Positions 43,798-52,425 are shown, counted from the stretch's first letter. The stretch: 64,000 bases of DNA from Synergistaceae bacterium (GCA_030523725.1 JAUNHV010000001.1:124001-188000), one strand, 5' to 3'. The notes: a model not told the origin generated them from the sequence alone. Numbers and translations: made by a program.

Positions 43798-44565
43798 ATG
43801 GATATTATTACAGTTAGAAATTTGAGTGCTCAAATTTCAGATAATAAGATTTTAGATGATATTTCGTTTAGTGTGGTACAAAGAGAAATTCTTGCAATTA
43901 TAGGTTCTAGTGGTGTGGGAAAAAGCACGTTATTGAAGTGTATAGGCGGGCTTTTACCATATACAGGTGATGTTAGGATTGATGGATATGACCTGCAAAA
44001 ATTGTCCTCTCGTGATATAGCGTTAAAAATTGCTTGGCTGCATCAAGTGCATACAGCAGAGTTACCCTATACTGCGTTAAATTTCGTTTCAATGTCACGC
44101 TTTGCAAAAAAAAAGTTTTTTGAAGGCACCACAAAAAAAGATATAGAAGCTGCATTGAATGCATTACGAATGACTGGAGTTGAACATCTTGCAGATAGGC
44201 TCATTGCGAGCCTTTCTGGGGGAGAAAAACAACGTGTTTATCTTGCAGCGACAATTGCACAAGGAAGCGACATTTTGTTTTTGGATGAACCAACAAGTTT
44301 TATGGATGTTCAAAATATACAGCAAGTATTCTCCTTGATTGCAAAAGCTAAAAGCCTAGGTAAAACGATAGTAGTTGTGACCCATGATATAAATTTTGCC
44401 TTGCGTATTGCGGATAGAATAGTTGCATTAAAGGATGGTAAGATTGAAAAAGTTGGTTTTGCTAAAAACTTTTTTGACCTTATACTCCTGAAAAATATAT
44501 TCAATGCTGAATTTGAGTTTGCAAAAACAGACAATGGTAAGACTATCTTGTCATTATGTTATTGA
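43798..44565 (+). CDS. btuD: ABC importer ATPase for B12/metallophore type
   Basis: A 255-residue ATPase. Walker A 'GSSGVGKSTLLKC' near residue 36, Q-loop 'LHQVHT' near 81 (family usually PQ), signature 'SLSGGEKQRVYLAA' near 139, Walker B 'ILFLDEPTSFMD' near 158 and the switch 'VVVTHDINFAL' near 192 are all intact. It belongs to the FecE/BtuD group that powers B12, heme and iron-chelate import. It forms the BtuCDF complex with its neighbours at the inner membrane. It ends eight bases before the btuC start. Confidence 0.93.
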   Translation: MDIITVRNLSAQISDNKILDDISFSVVQREILAIIGSSGVGKSTLLKCIGGLLPYTGDVRIDGYDLQKLSSRDIALKIAWLHQVHTAELPYTALNFVSMSRFAKKKFFEGTTKKDIEAALNALRMTGVEHLADRLIASLSGGEKQRVYLAATIAQGSDILFLDEPTSFMDVQNIQQVFSLIAKAKSLGKTIVVVTHDINFALRIADRIVALKDGKIEKVGFAKNFFDLILLKNIFNAEFEFAKTDNGKTILSLCY

Positions 44566-44573
44566 GGCTTACT

Positions 44574-45554
44574 ATGAAAAAAAATATTTTTATTTCAAGC
44601 TTGATAATTTTATTATCAATAGTTCTTATTATTTTCTGCCCTTTGTTTGGTGCAAATTTCATATCTCCATTTGCATTGCTCGCAAGAGATGAAGTTTTAC
44701 TCAAAATTTTTGTACTACTTAGACTTCCAAGAGTTTTGCTTGGTTTTTTTGTTGGTGGAATATTGTCATTGTGTGGTTTAGTTTTTCAAGCGCTATTTAG
44801 AAATTCTCTAGCGAGTCCTGATATGCTCGGAGTCTCCAGTGGTGCATCGTTCGGTGCAGTTACATATATTAAACTTAGTGCTGCCTTATCTTTTCTATAT
44901 GGCATAAAAAATGGTCTATCATATTTTGCATTTATTGGTGCAATTTTTGCTATTGTAATATTATTTTCAGCCGTTGCGGTTAAGAAGGAGGGGGCTTCTA
45001 CTGCCTTTTTGCTGCTGCTTGGCATCGTCCTAAATTTTATGTTTTCAGCTTTAACAATGATTGTGCAATATAGTGGTGGTTACATTGACACATTTCGAAT
45101 GATGCGTTGGACTATGGGAGGATTGCATGCTATAAAGTTTTCTCCAATTTTGTTAGTAATGATAACTGCATTTTTTTGTATATTTCTATGTCTGTTATTG
45201 GCACCAACGCTTGATTTGATTTTGTGTGGCGAAGAGTTAGCACAGACACGAGGGGTTAATGTAAAAAGCGTGAAAATTACTTTTTTATTAGTAGTCTCTG
45301 TCGCAATTGCTATTGTAGTTTCAATGGCTGGGCCAATAGGATTTGTTGGGCTTATGTGTCCGCATATTACAAAGTTAATTCTTCACACTAACCATAGAGG
45401 ATTGGCAATAAATTCTTTTTTTATTGGTGGCTCGTTTCTAGTTATTTGTGACACGTTAGCTCGTGTTGTTACTGCACCACAGGAGTTGCCTGTTGGAGTT
45501 GTAACTTCATGCTTAGGGTCACTATTTTTACTATTTCTTTTGCTTAGAAAATAA
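44574..45554 (+). CDS. btuC: ABC importer permease, FecCD/BtuC family
   Basis: A 326-residue permease with about nine to ten membrane helices. 'RLPRVLLGFFVGGILSLCGL' near residue 50 and 'FQALFRNSLASPDMLGVSSGA' near 80 (read in part as 'NSLASPDMLGVSSGA') are the FecCD signatures; 'GPIGFVGLMCPHITKL' near 262 is the coupling region to the ATPase. It carries the corrinoid across the inner membrane. The start was moved from an ATG at 44556, inside btuD, to 44574, where TGAGGC lies upstream. Only 25 bases separate it from exbB, which ties the importer to the TonB system. Confidence 0.92.
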   Translation: MKKNIFISSLIILLSIVLIIFCPLFGANFISPFALLARDEVLLKIFVLLRLPRVLLGFFVGGILSLCGLVFQALFRNSLASPDMLGVSSGASFGAVTYIKLSAALSFLYGIKNGLSYFAFIGAIFAIVILFSAVAVKKEGASTAFLLLLGIVLNFMFSALTMIVQYSGGYIDTFRMMRWTMGGLHAIKFSPILLVMITAFFCIFLCLLLAPTLDLILCGEELAQTRGVNVKSVKITFLLVVSVAIAIVVSMAGPIGFVGLMCPHITKLILHTNHRGLAINSFFIGGSFLVICDTLARVVTAPQELPVGVVTSCLGSLFLLFLLLRK

Positions 45555-45579
45555 ATTACTTGTTATGGGGGCTAAAAAA

Positions 45580-46197
45580 ATGTTTACGGTAATTCAACAA
45601 GGTGGTTTCATTATGTGGATTATATTTTCTCTTTCAATATTATCTTTGGCAGTTATTATTGAAAGACTAATATTTTTTACATCTTCAAAGTGCAATACAG
45701 GTAATTTAATAGAAAATTTTGGCAAAGAAATTTTTGCCAATAATAGAGAAAAAGCATGGACGATAATAAAAGAAAGAGACACTTGTTATCATAGAATATT
45801 TTGCGTAGCGTTAGCTCATTGGGAGATTACTACAGAGCAAATGCGTCTTTTAATGCATAGCGTTGTAAGGGAAGAAATATTCAAATTTCAAAAACATATA
45901 AATGTTTTGGATATAATTGCAAAAATTGCTCCTTTACTAGGTTTGCTCGGGACTGTACTCGGAATGGTAAAGATGTTTCAGTCATTGAATTTGACTGGTG
46001 CAATAAATGCTTCTGCTGTTACTGGTGGAATATACGAAGCACTGTTTACAACAGTAGCTGGGCTTATCGTCGCAATACCCGTAGTGTCAGTTACAGGCTT
46101 GTTGAATTCACATATTGATTCGGTAGAAGAAAAGATGCAGCAGATAGCTGACTATATTGTTAGAGAGCATCTCTCAATAAATTCAAATGGTAAGTAA
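45580..46197 (+). CDS. exbB: ExbB/TolQ-type proton channel subunit
   Basis: A 205-residue MotA/TolQ/ExbB protein with three membrane helices: residues about 11-30, 108-128 ('IAKIAPLLGLLGTVLGMVKM') and 150-172 ('EALFTTVAGLIVAIPVV'). The 'GLLGTVLGM' and 'ALFTTVAGLIVAIP' motifs carry the small and Thr residues that line the proton path. With ExbD it drives TonB. The start at 45580 is chosen because GGGG lies nine bases upstream; an ATG at 45565 would include that site. It follows btuC by 25 bases in the riboswitch-controlled unit. Confidence 0.92.
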   Translation: MFTVIQQGGFIMWIIFSLSILSLAVIIERLIFFTSSKCNTGNLIENFGKEIFANNREKAWTIIKERDTCYHRIFCVALAHWEITTEQMRLLMHSVVREEIFKFQKHINVLDIIAKIAPLLGLLGTVLGMVKMFQSLNLTGAINASAVTGGIYEALFTTVAGLIVAIPVVSVTGLLNSHIDSVEEKMQQIADYIVREHLSINSNGK

Positions 46198-46221
46198 AAA
46201 AATAGCATAAGGAAAAAACTA

Positions 46222-46605
46222 ATGAAACATAGACGTAAAATAGCCGAATTAGATATAACATCTTTGATAGATGTGCTATTTATGCTCATAATCTTTTTTG
46301 TGCTTACTGCGAGCTTTATTTCTACAAACGTGACTGTAGATTTGCCCAAAAGCTATAATAATTCAAGCAACTCTCTCGATGCATCTAATGTGATAACGCT
46401 TAACAAGGATGGAAGTGTGTTTTTGAATTCACAAAAAGTAAGCAAAGAAGATGTGTTTAAGAGATTAAATGCTGCTAAAGATAAAGGAATCTTACTTATT
46501 GCTGATAAAAGTTTGCACTATGGCACAGTTGTTGAATTTTTATCGTTGCTACAAAAGAACTGTACCGCTAGTGTAGGACTAGTTACGACTTTTGCTGAAG
46601 AATAA
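46222..46605 (+). CDS. exbD: ExbD/TolR-type energy-transducing protein
   Basis: A 127-residue protein with one membrane helix. 'ELDITSLIDVLFMLIIFFVL' (residues 9-28) holds the essential membrane aspartate, D17, that moves protons. 'VDLPKS' follows at the membrane exit, then a small periplasmic domain with 'ITLNKDGSVFLNSQKV' and 'LLIADKSLHYGTVVEFL', typical of ExbD. It works with ExbB and TonB to energise outer-membrane receptors. A weak AAGGAAA ribosome site lies upstream. tonB starts two bases after its stop. Confidence 0.93.
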   Translation: MKHRRKIAELDITSLIDVLFMLIIFFVLTASFISTNVTVDLPKSYNNSSNSLDASNVITLNKDGSVFLNSQKVSKEDVFKRLNAAKDKGILLIADKSLHYGTVVEFLSLLQKNCTASVGLVTTFAEE

Positions 46606-46607
46606 AT

Positions 46608-47303
46608 TTGAAAAAAATGTTTTCTAACATTACAAAAATACTAAAAAATAAAAATTTCTTAGCAATACTTATTTCCTTAATTTTTCATTGTTTGCTTTTT
46701 GCTTTTATTGGGAAATTGGTGGTTAATCATGAGAAATATACCACTGTTCCTGTTCAACTTGTAGCAGTGAAACTTCCTAAAAATATAAATGTATTTACTG
46801 CCCAACAAGGTAATAAATTTAATGCTCGTAAGTCAAGTGAGAGGAGTAAGGGCAAAACCTTGACAAGGAATAGGCTTGTCAACAAAGCTATTGAAAAAAA
46901 CTTGTCCAAAGCTGTTGAAATTGGTAGCGATACCACTAATTTGCAAAATTGCGGTAATGAGCCAGAAGAATTAGGAAATATCTTTGGTAATGAAGGGAAG
47001 AGTGAATCTGTTTTACAAGAGGGCAATGAAGAGCCCCATAAAGTGAGGGAATTAGATGCTGTAGTTGTTAAGCATAAAGAAATTCCTCGCTATCCAGTTT
47101 TTTCCAGAAAAATGCGAGAGGAAGGGACTGTGCTATTACTTCTCACTGTGAAAGATGGTACAGTGTGTAGCGTATCCATTGATAAGTCTTCCGGATTTTC
47201 GCGGTTAGACTCTGCTGCGCAAATTGCAGCGAAAAAATGGATATTTAGTAGTGATGGAAATTTTATGGTAAAAGTTCCATTTTCTTTTAAATTATCAAAT
47301 TAA
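46608..47303 (+). CDS. tonB: TonB family protein
   Basis: A 231-residue energy transducer. One N-terminal membrane helix ('FLAILISLIFHCLLFAFIG', about 18-36) with the SxxxH spacing seen in TonB (S..FH) is followed by a charged linker of about 110 residues that lacks the usual proline-rich repeats. The C-terminal TonB domain runs from 'EIPRYPVFSRKMREEGTVLL' near 162 to 'DSAAQIAAKKWIF'. It passes proton-motive energy to outer-membrane B12 receptors. The start is a TTG two bases after exbD, with an ATG nine bases later as alternative. No outer-membrane receptor gene is adjacent. Confidence 0.88.
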   Translation: MKKMFSNITKILKNKNFLAILISLIFHCLLFAFIGKLVVNHEKYTTVPVQLVAVKLPKNINVFTAQQGNKFNARKSSERSKGKTLTRNRLVNKAIEKNLSKAVEIGSDTTNLQNCGNEPEELGNIFGNEGKSESVLQEGNEEPHKVRELDAVVVKHKEIPRYPVFSRKMREEGTVLLLLTVKDGTVCSVSIDKSSGFSRLDSAAQIAAKKWIFSSDGNFMVKVPFSFKLSN

Positions 47304-47305
47304 CA

Positions 47306-47333
47306 CTTGCAAACAAAAATGTTTTGTATATAA
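47306..47333 (+). promoter_or_regulatory. Promoter of 6S RNA
   Basis: TTGCAA (47306-47311), 16 bp, TATAAT (47328-47333), directly after the tonB stop and about 17 bp before the 6S RNA. Confidence 0.82.
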
Positions 47334-47349
47334 TACAATGTAATTTAAT

Positions 47350-47538
47350 GATATATATCCCTGCGGGTTTCGTGCGTAGAGGGATGAGTCTTGAACCTAC
47401 AAAATATAAGACCCAGTTGGGTGGTCTATGAGGTGATGGTGGAGATGCTTGTTTCGTCGACCGATTCTGCTCATTCTGCCCTGAATTTTAGTTCAAACTG
47501 TGGTCAAGACCTCCCTTGTATCGGATCTGTGGGGATTT
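47350..47538 (+). ncRNA. ssrS: 6S RNA (RNA polymerase regulator)
   Basis: A long rod-like RNA of about 185 nt. The 5' part ATCCCTGCGG, then TTTCGTGCG, and the 3' part ending CTGTGGGGAT pair as closing stem, and TGAACCTAC on one side faces the central open bubble. This order of motifs matches bacterial 6S RNA. It mimics an open promoter and sequesters the housekeeping RNA polymerase in stationary phase. A T-run follows the closing stem. It is transcribed from its own promoter between tonB and the ATPase operon. Confidence 0.85.
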
Positions 47539-47564
47539 TTTTGTCAATAATGTTTGATACTTTA

Positions 47565-47593
47565 TTGACAACTTTCATTAAAAAAAATAAAAT
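47565..47593 (+). promoter_or_regulatory. Promoter of the V-type ATPase operon
   Basis: TTGACA (47565-47570), 17 bp, TAAAAT (47588-47593), about 43 bp before the first ATPase gene. TTGTCAATAA (47541-47550) and TTATTGACAA (47563-47572) form an inverted repeat across the -35 box, which could be an operator or the end hairpin of the 6S unit. Confidence 0.8.
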
Positions 47594-47635
47594 GTAACTG
47601 TTTCGCATAAATTGGTTGAGAGGAGGTGCTCCCTT

Positions 47636-47968
47636 ATGGGCGAAACAAACAAAAACATGGTGGAAAAAATTAAAGACGCTGAGGAACTTGCTCAAAAAAT
47701 TGTTTTAGACGCAAAAAATTCTGCAACGTCTTTGATTGAAGATGCTAGAATTAAGGCAAATAATCTAGTAAAAACTACTAGACAAACTTGTTTTAATGAG
47801 TGGCGTGAAAAAGTTCACGACACAGAAGTGCAGGCTGGAAATCAAGTTGCAAAGTTAATTGATGATGCAACAAAAGATAAAAACTTGTTTTTTGAGAGTG
47901 GACAAAAAACAGTAACGGATGTTGCAAATTGGTTAGCAAACGAGGTGATAATCTCATATGGCAATTAG
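47636..47968 (+). CDS. V/A-type ATPase subunit H (G-type peripheral stalk)
   Basis: A 110-residue, almost entirely helical and highly charged protein ('EKIKDAEELAQKIVLDAKNS', 'SLIEDARIKANNLVKTTRQT'), as expected of the coiled-coil stalk subunit H/G that pairs with subunit E and links to subunit I. Its place as the first gene of the operon fits the A/V-ATPase order. The start at 47636 follows GAGGAGG by nine bases; an in-frame TTG at 47612 lies before that site. Its last bases overlap the start of subunit I by 11 bases. Confidence 0.85.
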   Translation: MGETNKNMVEKIKDAEELAQKIVLDAKNSATSLIEDARIKANNLVKTTRQTCFNEWREKVHDTEVQAGNQVAKLIDDATKDKNLFFESGQKTVTDVANWLANEVIISYGN

Positions 47969-49943
47969 TAAGATGTCACGTGCGCGAATTGCAGTGCACA
48001 AATCTGTTGCTACTAACCTTACCAGTGAGTTGCAAAAATTAGCTGTATGTGAATTTATTAAAAGTTCCTATGAAAATTCTAGTGAGTCAACAGTTGATCT
48101 TGTAAACATAAAAGATAAGCTTCAAAAATTAAAGTCTATATTTAAAATATTGGAGCCCTACGAGACAACTAAACCTGATTCGTTTGCAATGATGATGGGA
48201 GAAATTCCGCAAGAAACGTTAGCTCATCTAAAAGTTTTATCTGCAGAACTAGATTTCGATGGTATCTACTCTGATACACTACAAGCTGATAGGAATCTAA
48301 AAGCATCTTATGCTGAACTACTAAACTTGCAGACTATGGAGCAGCAACTTTTAAAATTCATAAATATTCCTTATCCATTAGAAATTTTTATTTCTGGAAC
48401 TGGATTGACTAAAGGTTTTATCTATGAGGTTTCAAAAATTAGATCTCAAGAATTTGTAGCAGCTGTTCAAACTGGACTGGACAAATTATGTGAATGCACC
48501 TTGATTAACGGTGATAAAAAATCTTCCACTGATATGCTTGTGGTTATTGCTCCTATTACAAAGGAAGGTATTCTTCGCGATACAGCAAATAATTTTTCTG
48601 CGTTTACAGTTGGTGTAGAATCATGGATGAGAGAATCCGCCTCTGATGAATTAACTAAACTGAAGCGTAAAATAATATCCGTTGAGAGAGAAATACACAG
48701 TATTGAAGGTACCGTTGTACTTTTAGCAGATAATAATTTACCCAAGTTGCGCAAGGTTTTTGACTACTACAGCATCTTGCATGAGAGAGAAAGTGTAAGA
48801 GAAGCTGCTCAGCCTACAGAGAAAGTTCTTGTGTGGGATCTTTGGATATTATCTTCAGCACTTGACAAGGTTAACAAAATTGTTCGTAATTTTGGTGACA
48901 AGGTTGCGTTACAGATTGTTGAGCCTGAGGAAGGGGAGTTACCGCCTACATTTTTATCAAATCCTAATTGGTCCAACTGCATGGAACCGCTCACTATGAT
49001 GTATGGTGCACCTACATATGGCACGCCCGATCCTTGCTCGGTAATGGCTCCCTTTTTCTTTTTAATTCTTGGAATTTGTTTTGGAGATGCAGGGTACGGT
49101 CTATTGCTTTCTGGTGTTGTAGGATATTTCTTAATACGTCATAATATGCCGCCATTGCTACGTAAATTTTTTATAATACTTCTAGTCGGTTTGTTTTCAT
49201 CCTTTGTTGTTGGTCTTGTTACGGGAACATTTTTTGGTGATGCTCTTACTGCATTTAGCTTTTTAGCACCTGTCACAGCTCACCTACAAAAGATTCAACT
49301 ACTTGACCCAATGAATGATCCAATGACGTTCCTTGGCATTTCGCTTGCAATTGGTGTTCTTCAGATTGTTGCGGGACTTGCTATTGCAATGGTTCATGCC
49401 TGGAAAAACGGTGAGAAGTTTTCTGCCATATTTGATCAAGGTGCATGGATTACATTCCTTCTTGGGCTTGTCGGTCTTGGTGTTTTTAGTGGATTAGTTA
49501 ATTTGCCACTTTACGCTACAGTTTGTAAATATGTTGCAATAGCTTCTGCTGTAGCTTTGGTGTTAACACAAGGACGAGAAAAGAAGAACATCTTTGTAAA
49601 ATTATTTAGCGGTATTCTCAGTCTTTATAACATTACCGGTTATTTTGGTGATGTTCTAAGTTACAGTAGATTATTGGCTTTGGGACTTTCAGGAGCCGCA
49701 GTTGGAATGGTTATTAACCTGTTGGTTAATATGGTGCTACCAATAAAATATGTAGGTTGGCTACTAGCAATATTAATATTTGTGTTAGGGCATGGTTTTA
49801 GTATTGCAGTTAATATACTTGGTGCATTTGTTCACGATCTACGTTTGCAATTTGTGGAATTTTTTGGAAAGTTTTATGAAGCTGGGGGCAGGGAATTTAT
49901 GCCACTTAGCATAAAAACAAAATTTTTAAAGATAAAAGCCTAA
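47958..49943 (+). CDS. ntpI: V/A-type ATPase subunit I (a-subunit, ion channel)
   Basis: A 661-residue subunit I. About 340 soluble N-terminal residues form the stalk-binding arm. Seven to eight membrane helices follow from 'PFFFLILGICFGDAGYGLLL' near 357, with 'NITGYFGDVLSYSRLLALGL' near 555 carrying the arginine that faces the K ring (in SYSRLLALGL). 'LGHGFSIAVNILGAFVHDLR' completes the channel helices. It forms the ion half-channels against the membrane ring. It overlaps subunit H by 11 bases and precedes the proteolipid by 52 bases. Confidence 0.95.
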   Translation: MAISKMSRARIAVHKSVATNLTSELQKLAVCEFIKSSYENSSESTVDLVNIKDKLQKLKSIFKILEPYETTKPDSFAMMMGEIPQETLAHLKVLSAELDFDGIYSDTLQADRNLKASYAELLNLQTMEQQLLKFINIPYPLEIFISGTGLTKGFIYEVSKIRSQEFVAAVQTGLDKLCECTLINGDKKSSTDMLVVIAPITKEGILRDTANNFSAFTVGVESWMRESASDELTKLKRKIISVEREIHSIEGTVVLLADNNLPKLRKVFDYYSILHERESVREAAQPTEKVLVWDLWILSSALDKVNKIVRNFGDKVALQIVEPEEGELPPTFLSNPNWSNCMEPLTMMYGAPTYGTPDPCSVMAPFFFLILGICFGDAGYGLLLSGVVGYFLIRHNMPPLLRKFFIILLVGLFSSFVVGLVTGTFFGDALTAFSFLAPVTAHLQKIQLLDPMNDPMTFLGISLAIGVLQIVAGLAIAMVHAWKNGEKFSAIFDQGAWITFLLGLVGLGVFSGLVNLPLYATVCKYVAIASAVALVLTQGREKKNIFVKLFSGILSLYNITGYFGDVLSYSRLLALGLSGAAVGMVINLLVNMVLPIKYVGWLLAILIFVLGHGFSIAVNILGAFVHDLRLQFVEFFGKFYEAGGREFMPLSIKTKFLKIKA

Positions 49944-49995
49944 TCGGCTATTATTAAATTAGTAAAACAAAATTAATATTTGGGAGGAAACAGTT

Positions 49996-50478
49996 ATGGA
50001 ACAATTATTAGGTTCAATTATGGTGCTCATAGGAGCAGGTTTAGCGGTTGCAGTGGCAGGAACTGGCTCTGCTAGAGGTATTGCTTCAGCAAATGAAGCT
50101 GCAGCAGGAGTTATGACAGAAGATCCAAGTAAATTTGGTTATTGCCTTGTTCTTCTTGCTCTTCCTGGAACACAAGGTATATATGGGCTTTTAATTGCTG
50201 TTTTGGCATTACAGAAAGTTGGTCTTATAGGTGGAGCATTGAGTACAGCCTTAACGCTTTGGAAGGGGATTCAGATAGCCGCTGCATGCTTGCCGATTGC
50301 CTTTGCCGGTTACACTTCGGCCGTGATGCAGGGTAAATCAAGTGCTGCGTCAATCCTTATAATTAGCAAGCATCCTGAGCAGATTGGTAAAGCAGTTATT
50401 CTACCAGCAATGGTTGAGACTTACGCAGTTTTCGGTCTTCTTGTTAGCATACTTATGCTTAACGGGATTACACTATAA
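49996..50478 (+). CDS. ntpK: V/A-type ATPase subunit K (proteolipid rotor), Na+-type ligand set
   Basis: A 160-residue, four-helix proteolipid made of two fused hairpins. Helix 2 has 'LLALPGTQGIYG' (L56, T59, Q60), helix 3 'SAVMQGK' (Q112) and helix 4 'AMVETYAVFGLL' (E141). These correspond one to one with the Na+ ligands L61, T64, Q65, Q110 and E139 of Enterococcus hirae NtpK. Only one acidic residue occurs per four helices, the V-type pattern. Motif identity suggests Na+ coupling, though it is not proof. GGGAGG precedes the start. Its stop overlaps the start of subunit E (TAATG). Confidence 0.96.
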   Translation: MEQLLGSIMVLIGAGLAVAVAGTGSARGIASANEAAAGVMTEDPSKFGYCLVLLALPGTQGIYGLLIAVLALQKVGLIGGALSTALTLWKGIQIAAACLPIAFAGYTSAVMQGKSSAASILIISKHPEQIGKAVILPAMVETYAVFGLLVSILMLNGITL

Positions 50479-51068
50479 TGGCACTGGAACAGATTACAAA
50501 TAGAATCCTTGACGATGCAAAGCAAGAGGCAGAAACAATCTTAAAGGAAGCTAAAGATAGAGTTGCTGCTATTGAGGCAGAGGCTCATGCTGAATGTGAA
50601 AAAATTAAGAGTGATTTTGTCGTTCGTTTTAAGGATAAAGAAACAGAAATTTATAAAACATCTGCAATTGTCGGAAAGTTAGATGTAGCCAAAATCCAAT
50701 TGCAAGGCAAGCGAGATTTAATAGCAGCGACCAATGCACTTACTTTGCAAAAGTTGCAATCACTTAAAAAAAATGAATATCTTGAATTTATGACTAAATT
50801 ACTTGATAAGATTGATGCTGATGGTGTCATGATGTTAGGTAATGAAGAGAAATACATTACAAAAAAGTGGTTAGCTGACTATTGTAAGCAAAAAGGCAAA
50901 GAAATTTCTATATCCGAAAAGCAAAGCAACTTTGTAGGTGGTTTCATCTTTTACACGGAAAATAAAACCTATGATTTATCCTTTGAAATGCTTTTGAAGA
51001 ATTATAACGAGAAATGTGAATCGACAGTTGTAAAACATCTTTTGGATAGTTTACAAACTGCAAAATAG
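50478..51068 (+). CDS. ntpE: V/A-type ATPase subunit E (peripheral stalk)
   Basis: A 196-residue protein. The N-terminal half is a charged helix ('RILDDAKQEAETILKEAKDR', 'AHAECEKIKSDF') that pairs with subunit H, and the C-terminal half ('FVGGFIFYTENKTYDLSFEM') is the globular domain that binds subunit B; the phrase GGFI(F/L)...I..S.. is typical. It belongs to the stator. Start and preceding stop share one base, so translation is coupled to subunit K. Subunit C follows after 15 bases. Confidence 0.92.
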   Translation: MALEQITNRILDDAKQEAETILKEAKDRVAAIEAEAHAECEKIKSDFVVRFKDKETEIYKTSAIVGKLDVAKIQLQGKRDLIAATNALTLQKLQSLKKNEYLEFMTKLLDKIDADGVMMLGNEEKYITKKWLADYCKQKGKEISISEKQSNFVGGFIFYTENKTYDLSFEMLLKNYNEKCESTVVKHLLDSLQTAK

Positions 51069-51083
51069 AGAGGAGGCGATTTT

Positions 51084-52097
51084 ATGTCCAGTGGGGTGTC
51101 ATACGGTTATGCTGTGGCACGATGTCGGACAATGGAGTTGCGCCTGCTAGACGCACAAGCCTTTTCGAGATTGTTGGACGCATATGACATTACTTCTTTC
51201 TTTAAAATTCTGAGTGAAACTTCCTATGGCAAATATATCGCTAGTAAAGATGATTGCAATATTGATGCAGTGTTAGAACAAGTTTTGCAGGACACATATA
51301 ATGAATTTGATTCTTTTCTTCCTGACGAAAATCTCACTGCTATTTTAAAGTTGCCCTATGATTTTCATAACATTAAGGTTATTTTGAAGAGCATACTTGC
51401 TGCACAGACGGCTTCGGAAAAACGTTGGGGACTCTTGACATATCTTGGAAGCGTAGCACCAGAGGCTTTTGTTGAAGCTTTTGAAACGGAACGTTTTACA
51501 GATTTGCCTAAATTTTTTGCCAAATTGTGTGAAGAGATTTGGCAGCCTCTTCAAGATTTGAAAGTAGATATGTTAGAACTTGAGCAGAAACTTGATAAAG
51601 CAATGTATGCTCAAATGCTAACGTTAGCAGAAGAGTTGAAATCAAATGAAATTGTTGAATGGGTAAAGTTAAAGATTGATGTAGAAAATCTCCGTTCACT
51701 CCTTCGCCTAAAACGTTTCGCATTTTCAAAGAAAAAAGCTCTGCCATTCCTTTGTGATGGCGGTAATGTGCCAGTCCGAAACCTTATTCATTTGCTTGAC
51801 GAAGATGTGTTGTTATGGGAGTCATATCTTGAATATGAAAAGATTGGACGAGTCTTTGAAAAGGTAAAATTATTAGGCAATTTTAGCAAAGACATTATTG
51901 CGTTAGAATGTGCAATAGATAATTTTTTACTAGAAACTATTAAACAATCTCGTTATTCTGCCGATAGTCCAGCCAATGTATTAGCGTTTCTTTGGGGTAA
52001 GGAGATTGAAGTAAAGAATATCCGTGTGATTTATGTTTCAAAATCACTTGCCCAAAGCAAAGAAGAAGTAAGGGGGCTTTTGAGAGATGGATTCTAG
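51084..52097 (+). CDS. ntpC: V/A-type ATPase subunit C (d-type, rotor socket)
   Basis: A 337-residue helical protein of the V-ATPase C/d (AC39) family, the socket between the central stalk and the K ring. 'YGYAVARCRTMELRLLDAQA' near residue 6 and 'YDFHNIKVILKSILAAQ' near 92 are conserved; 'NIRVIYVSKSLAQSKEEVRG' closes the chain. Length is normal. GAGGAGG precedes the start by eight bases, and its end overlaps subunit F by 11 bases. No membrane segment is present, as expected. Confidence 0.92.
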   Translation: MSSGVSYGYAVARCRTMELRLLDAQAFSRLLDAYDITSFFKILSETSYGKYIASKDDCNIDAVLEQVLQDTYNEFDSFLPDENLTAILKLPYDFHNIKVILKSILAAQTASEKRWGLLTYLGSVAPEAFVEAFETERFTDLPKFFAKLCEEIWQPLQDLKVDMLELEQKLDKAMYAQMLTLAEELKSNEIVEWVKLKIDVENLRSLLRLKRFAFSKKKALPFLCDGGNVPVRNLIHLLDEDVLLWESYLEYEKIGRVFEKVKLLGNFSKDIIALECAIDNFLLETIKQSRYSADSPANVLAFLWGKEIEVKNIRVIYVSKSLAQSKEEVRGLLRDGF

Positions 52098-52425
52098 TAA
52101 AAAGCTAATTGCCGTTGGTAATTATGAGAGTGTGCTACCATTCAAGGCACTTGGTCTTGATGTTTTTGTTGTTACTGAGACCAATTTAGACGATTTAGGT
52201 GCAAAAATTTCACAGCTTTCCACGAAAAATTATGCCGCACTGTTTCTAACGGAAGATCTTTGCAAAAGGTTTGCCGATGTAGTGCAGGAGGTTAATACAA
52301 CCGAAGCTATCAGCATCATTCCAATTCCGTCGCAAGGTGTGTCAACAAATTATGGTTTGCGTGGCATAAGAAGTATAGTTGAGCGTGCAGTTGGAATGGA
52401 TATATTCAAGCAAGAAGAAGATTAG
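52087..52425 (+). CDS. V/A-type ATPase subunit F
   Basis: A 112-residue protein with a CheY-like alpha-beta fold: 'KLIAVGNYESVLPFKALGLD' at the start, 'AALFLTEDLCKRF' in the middle and 'IIPIPSQGVSTNYGLRGIRS' near 82, the conserved (P)IP motif and GLR of subunit F. It ends in the helix 'SIVERAVGMDIF' that inserts along subunit D. It belongs to the central rotor and can regulate ATP hydrolysis. It overlaps subunit C by 11 bases. Confidence 0.92.
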   Translation: MDSSKKLIAVGNYESVLPFKALGLDVFVVTETNLDDLGAKISQLSTKNYAALFLTEDLCKRFADVVQEVNTTEAISIIPIPSQGVSTNYGLRGIRSIVERAVGMDIFKQEED

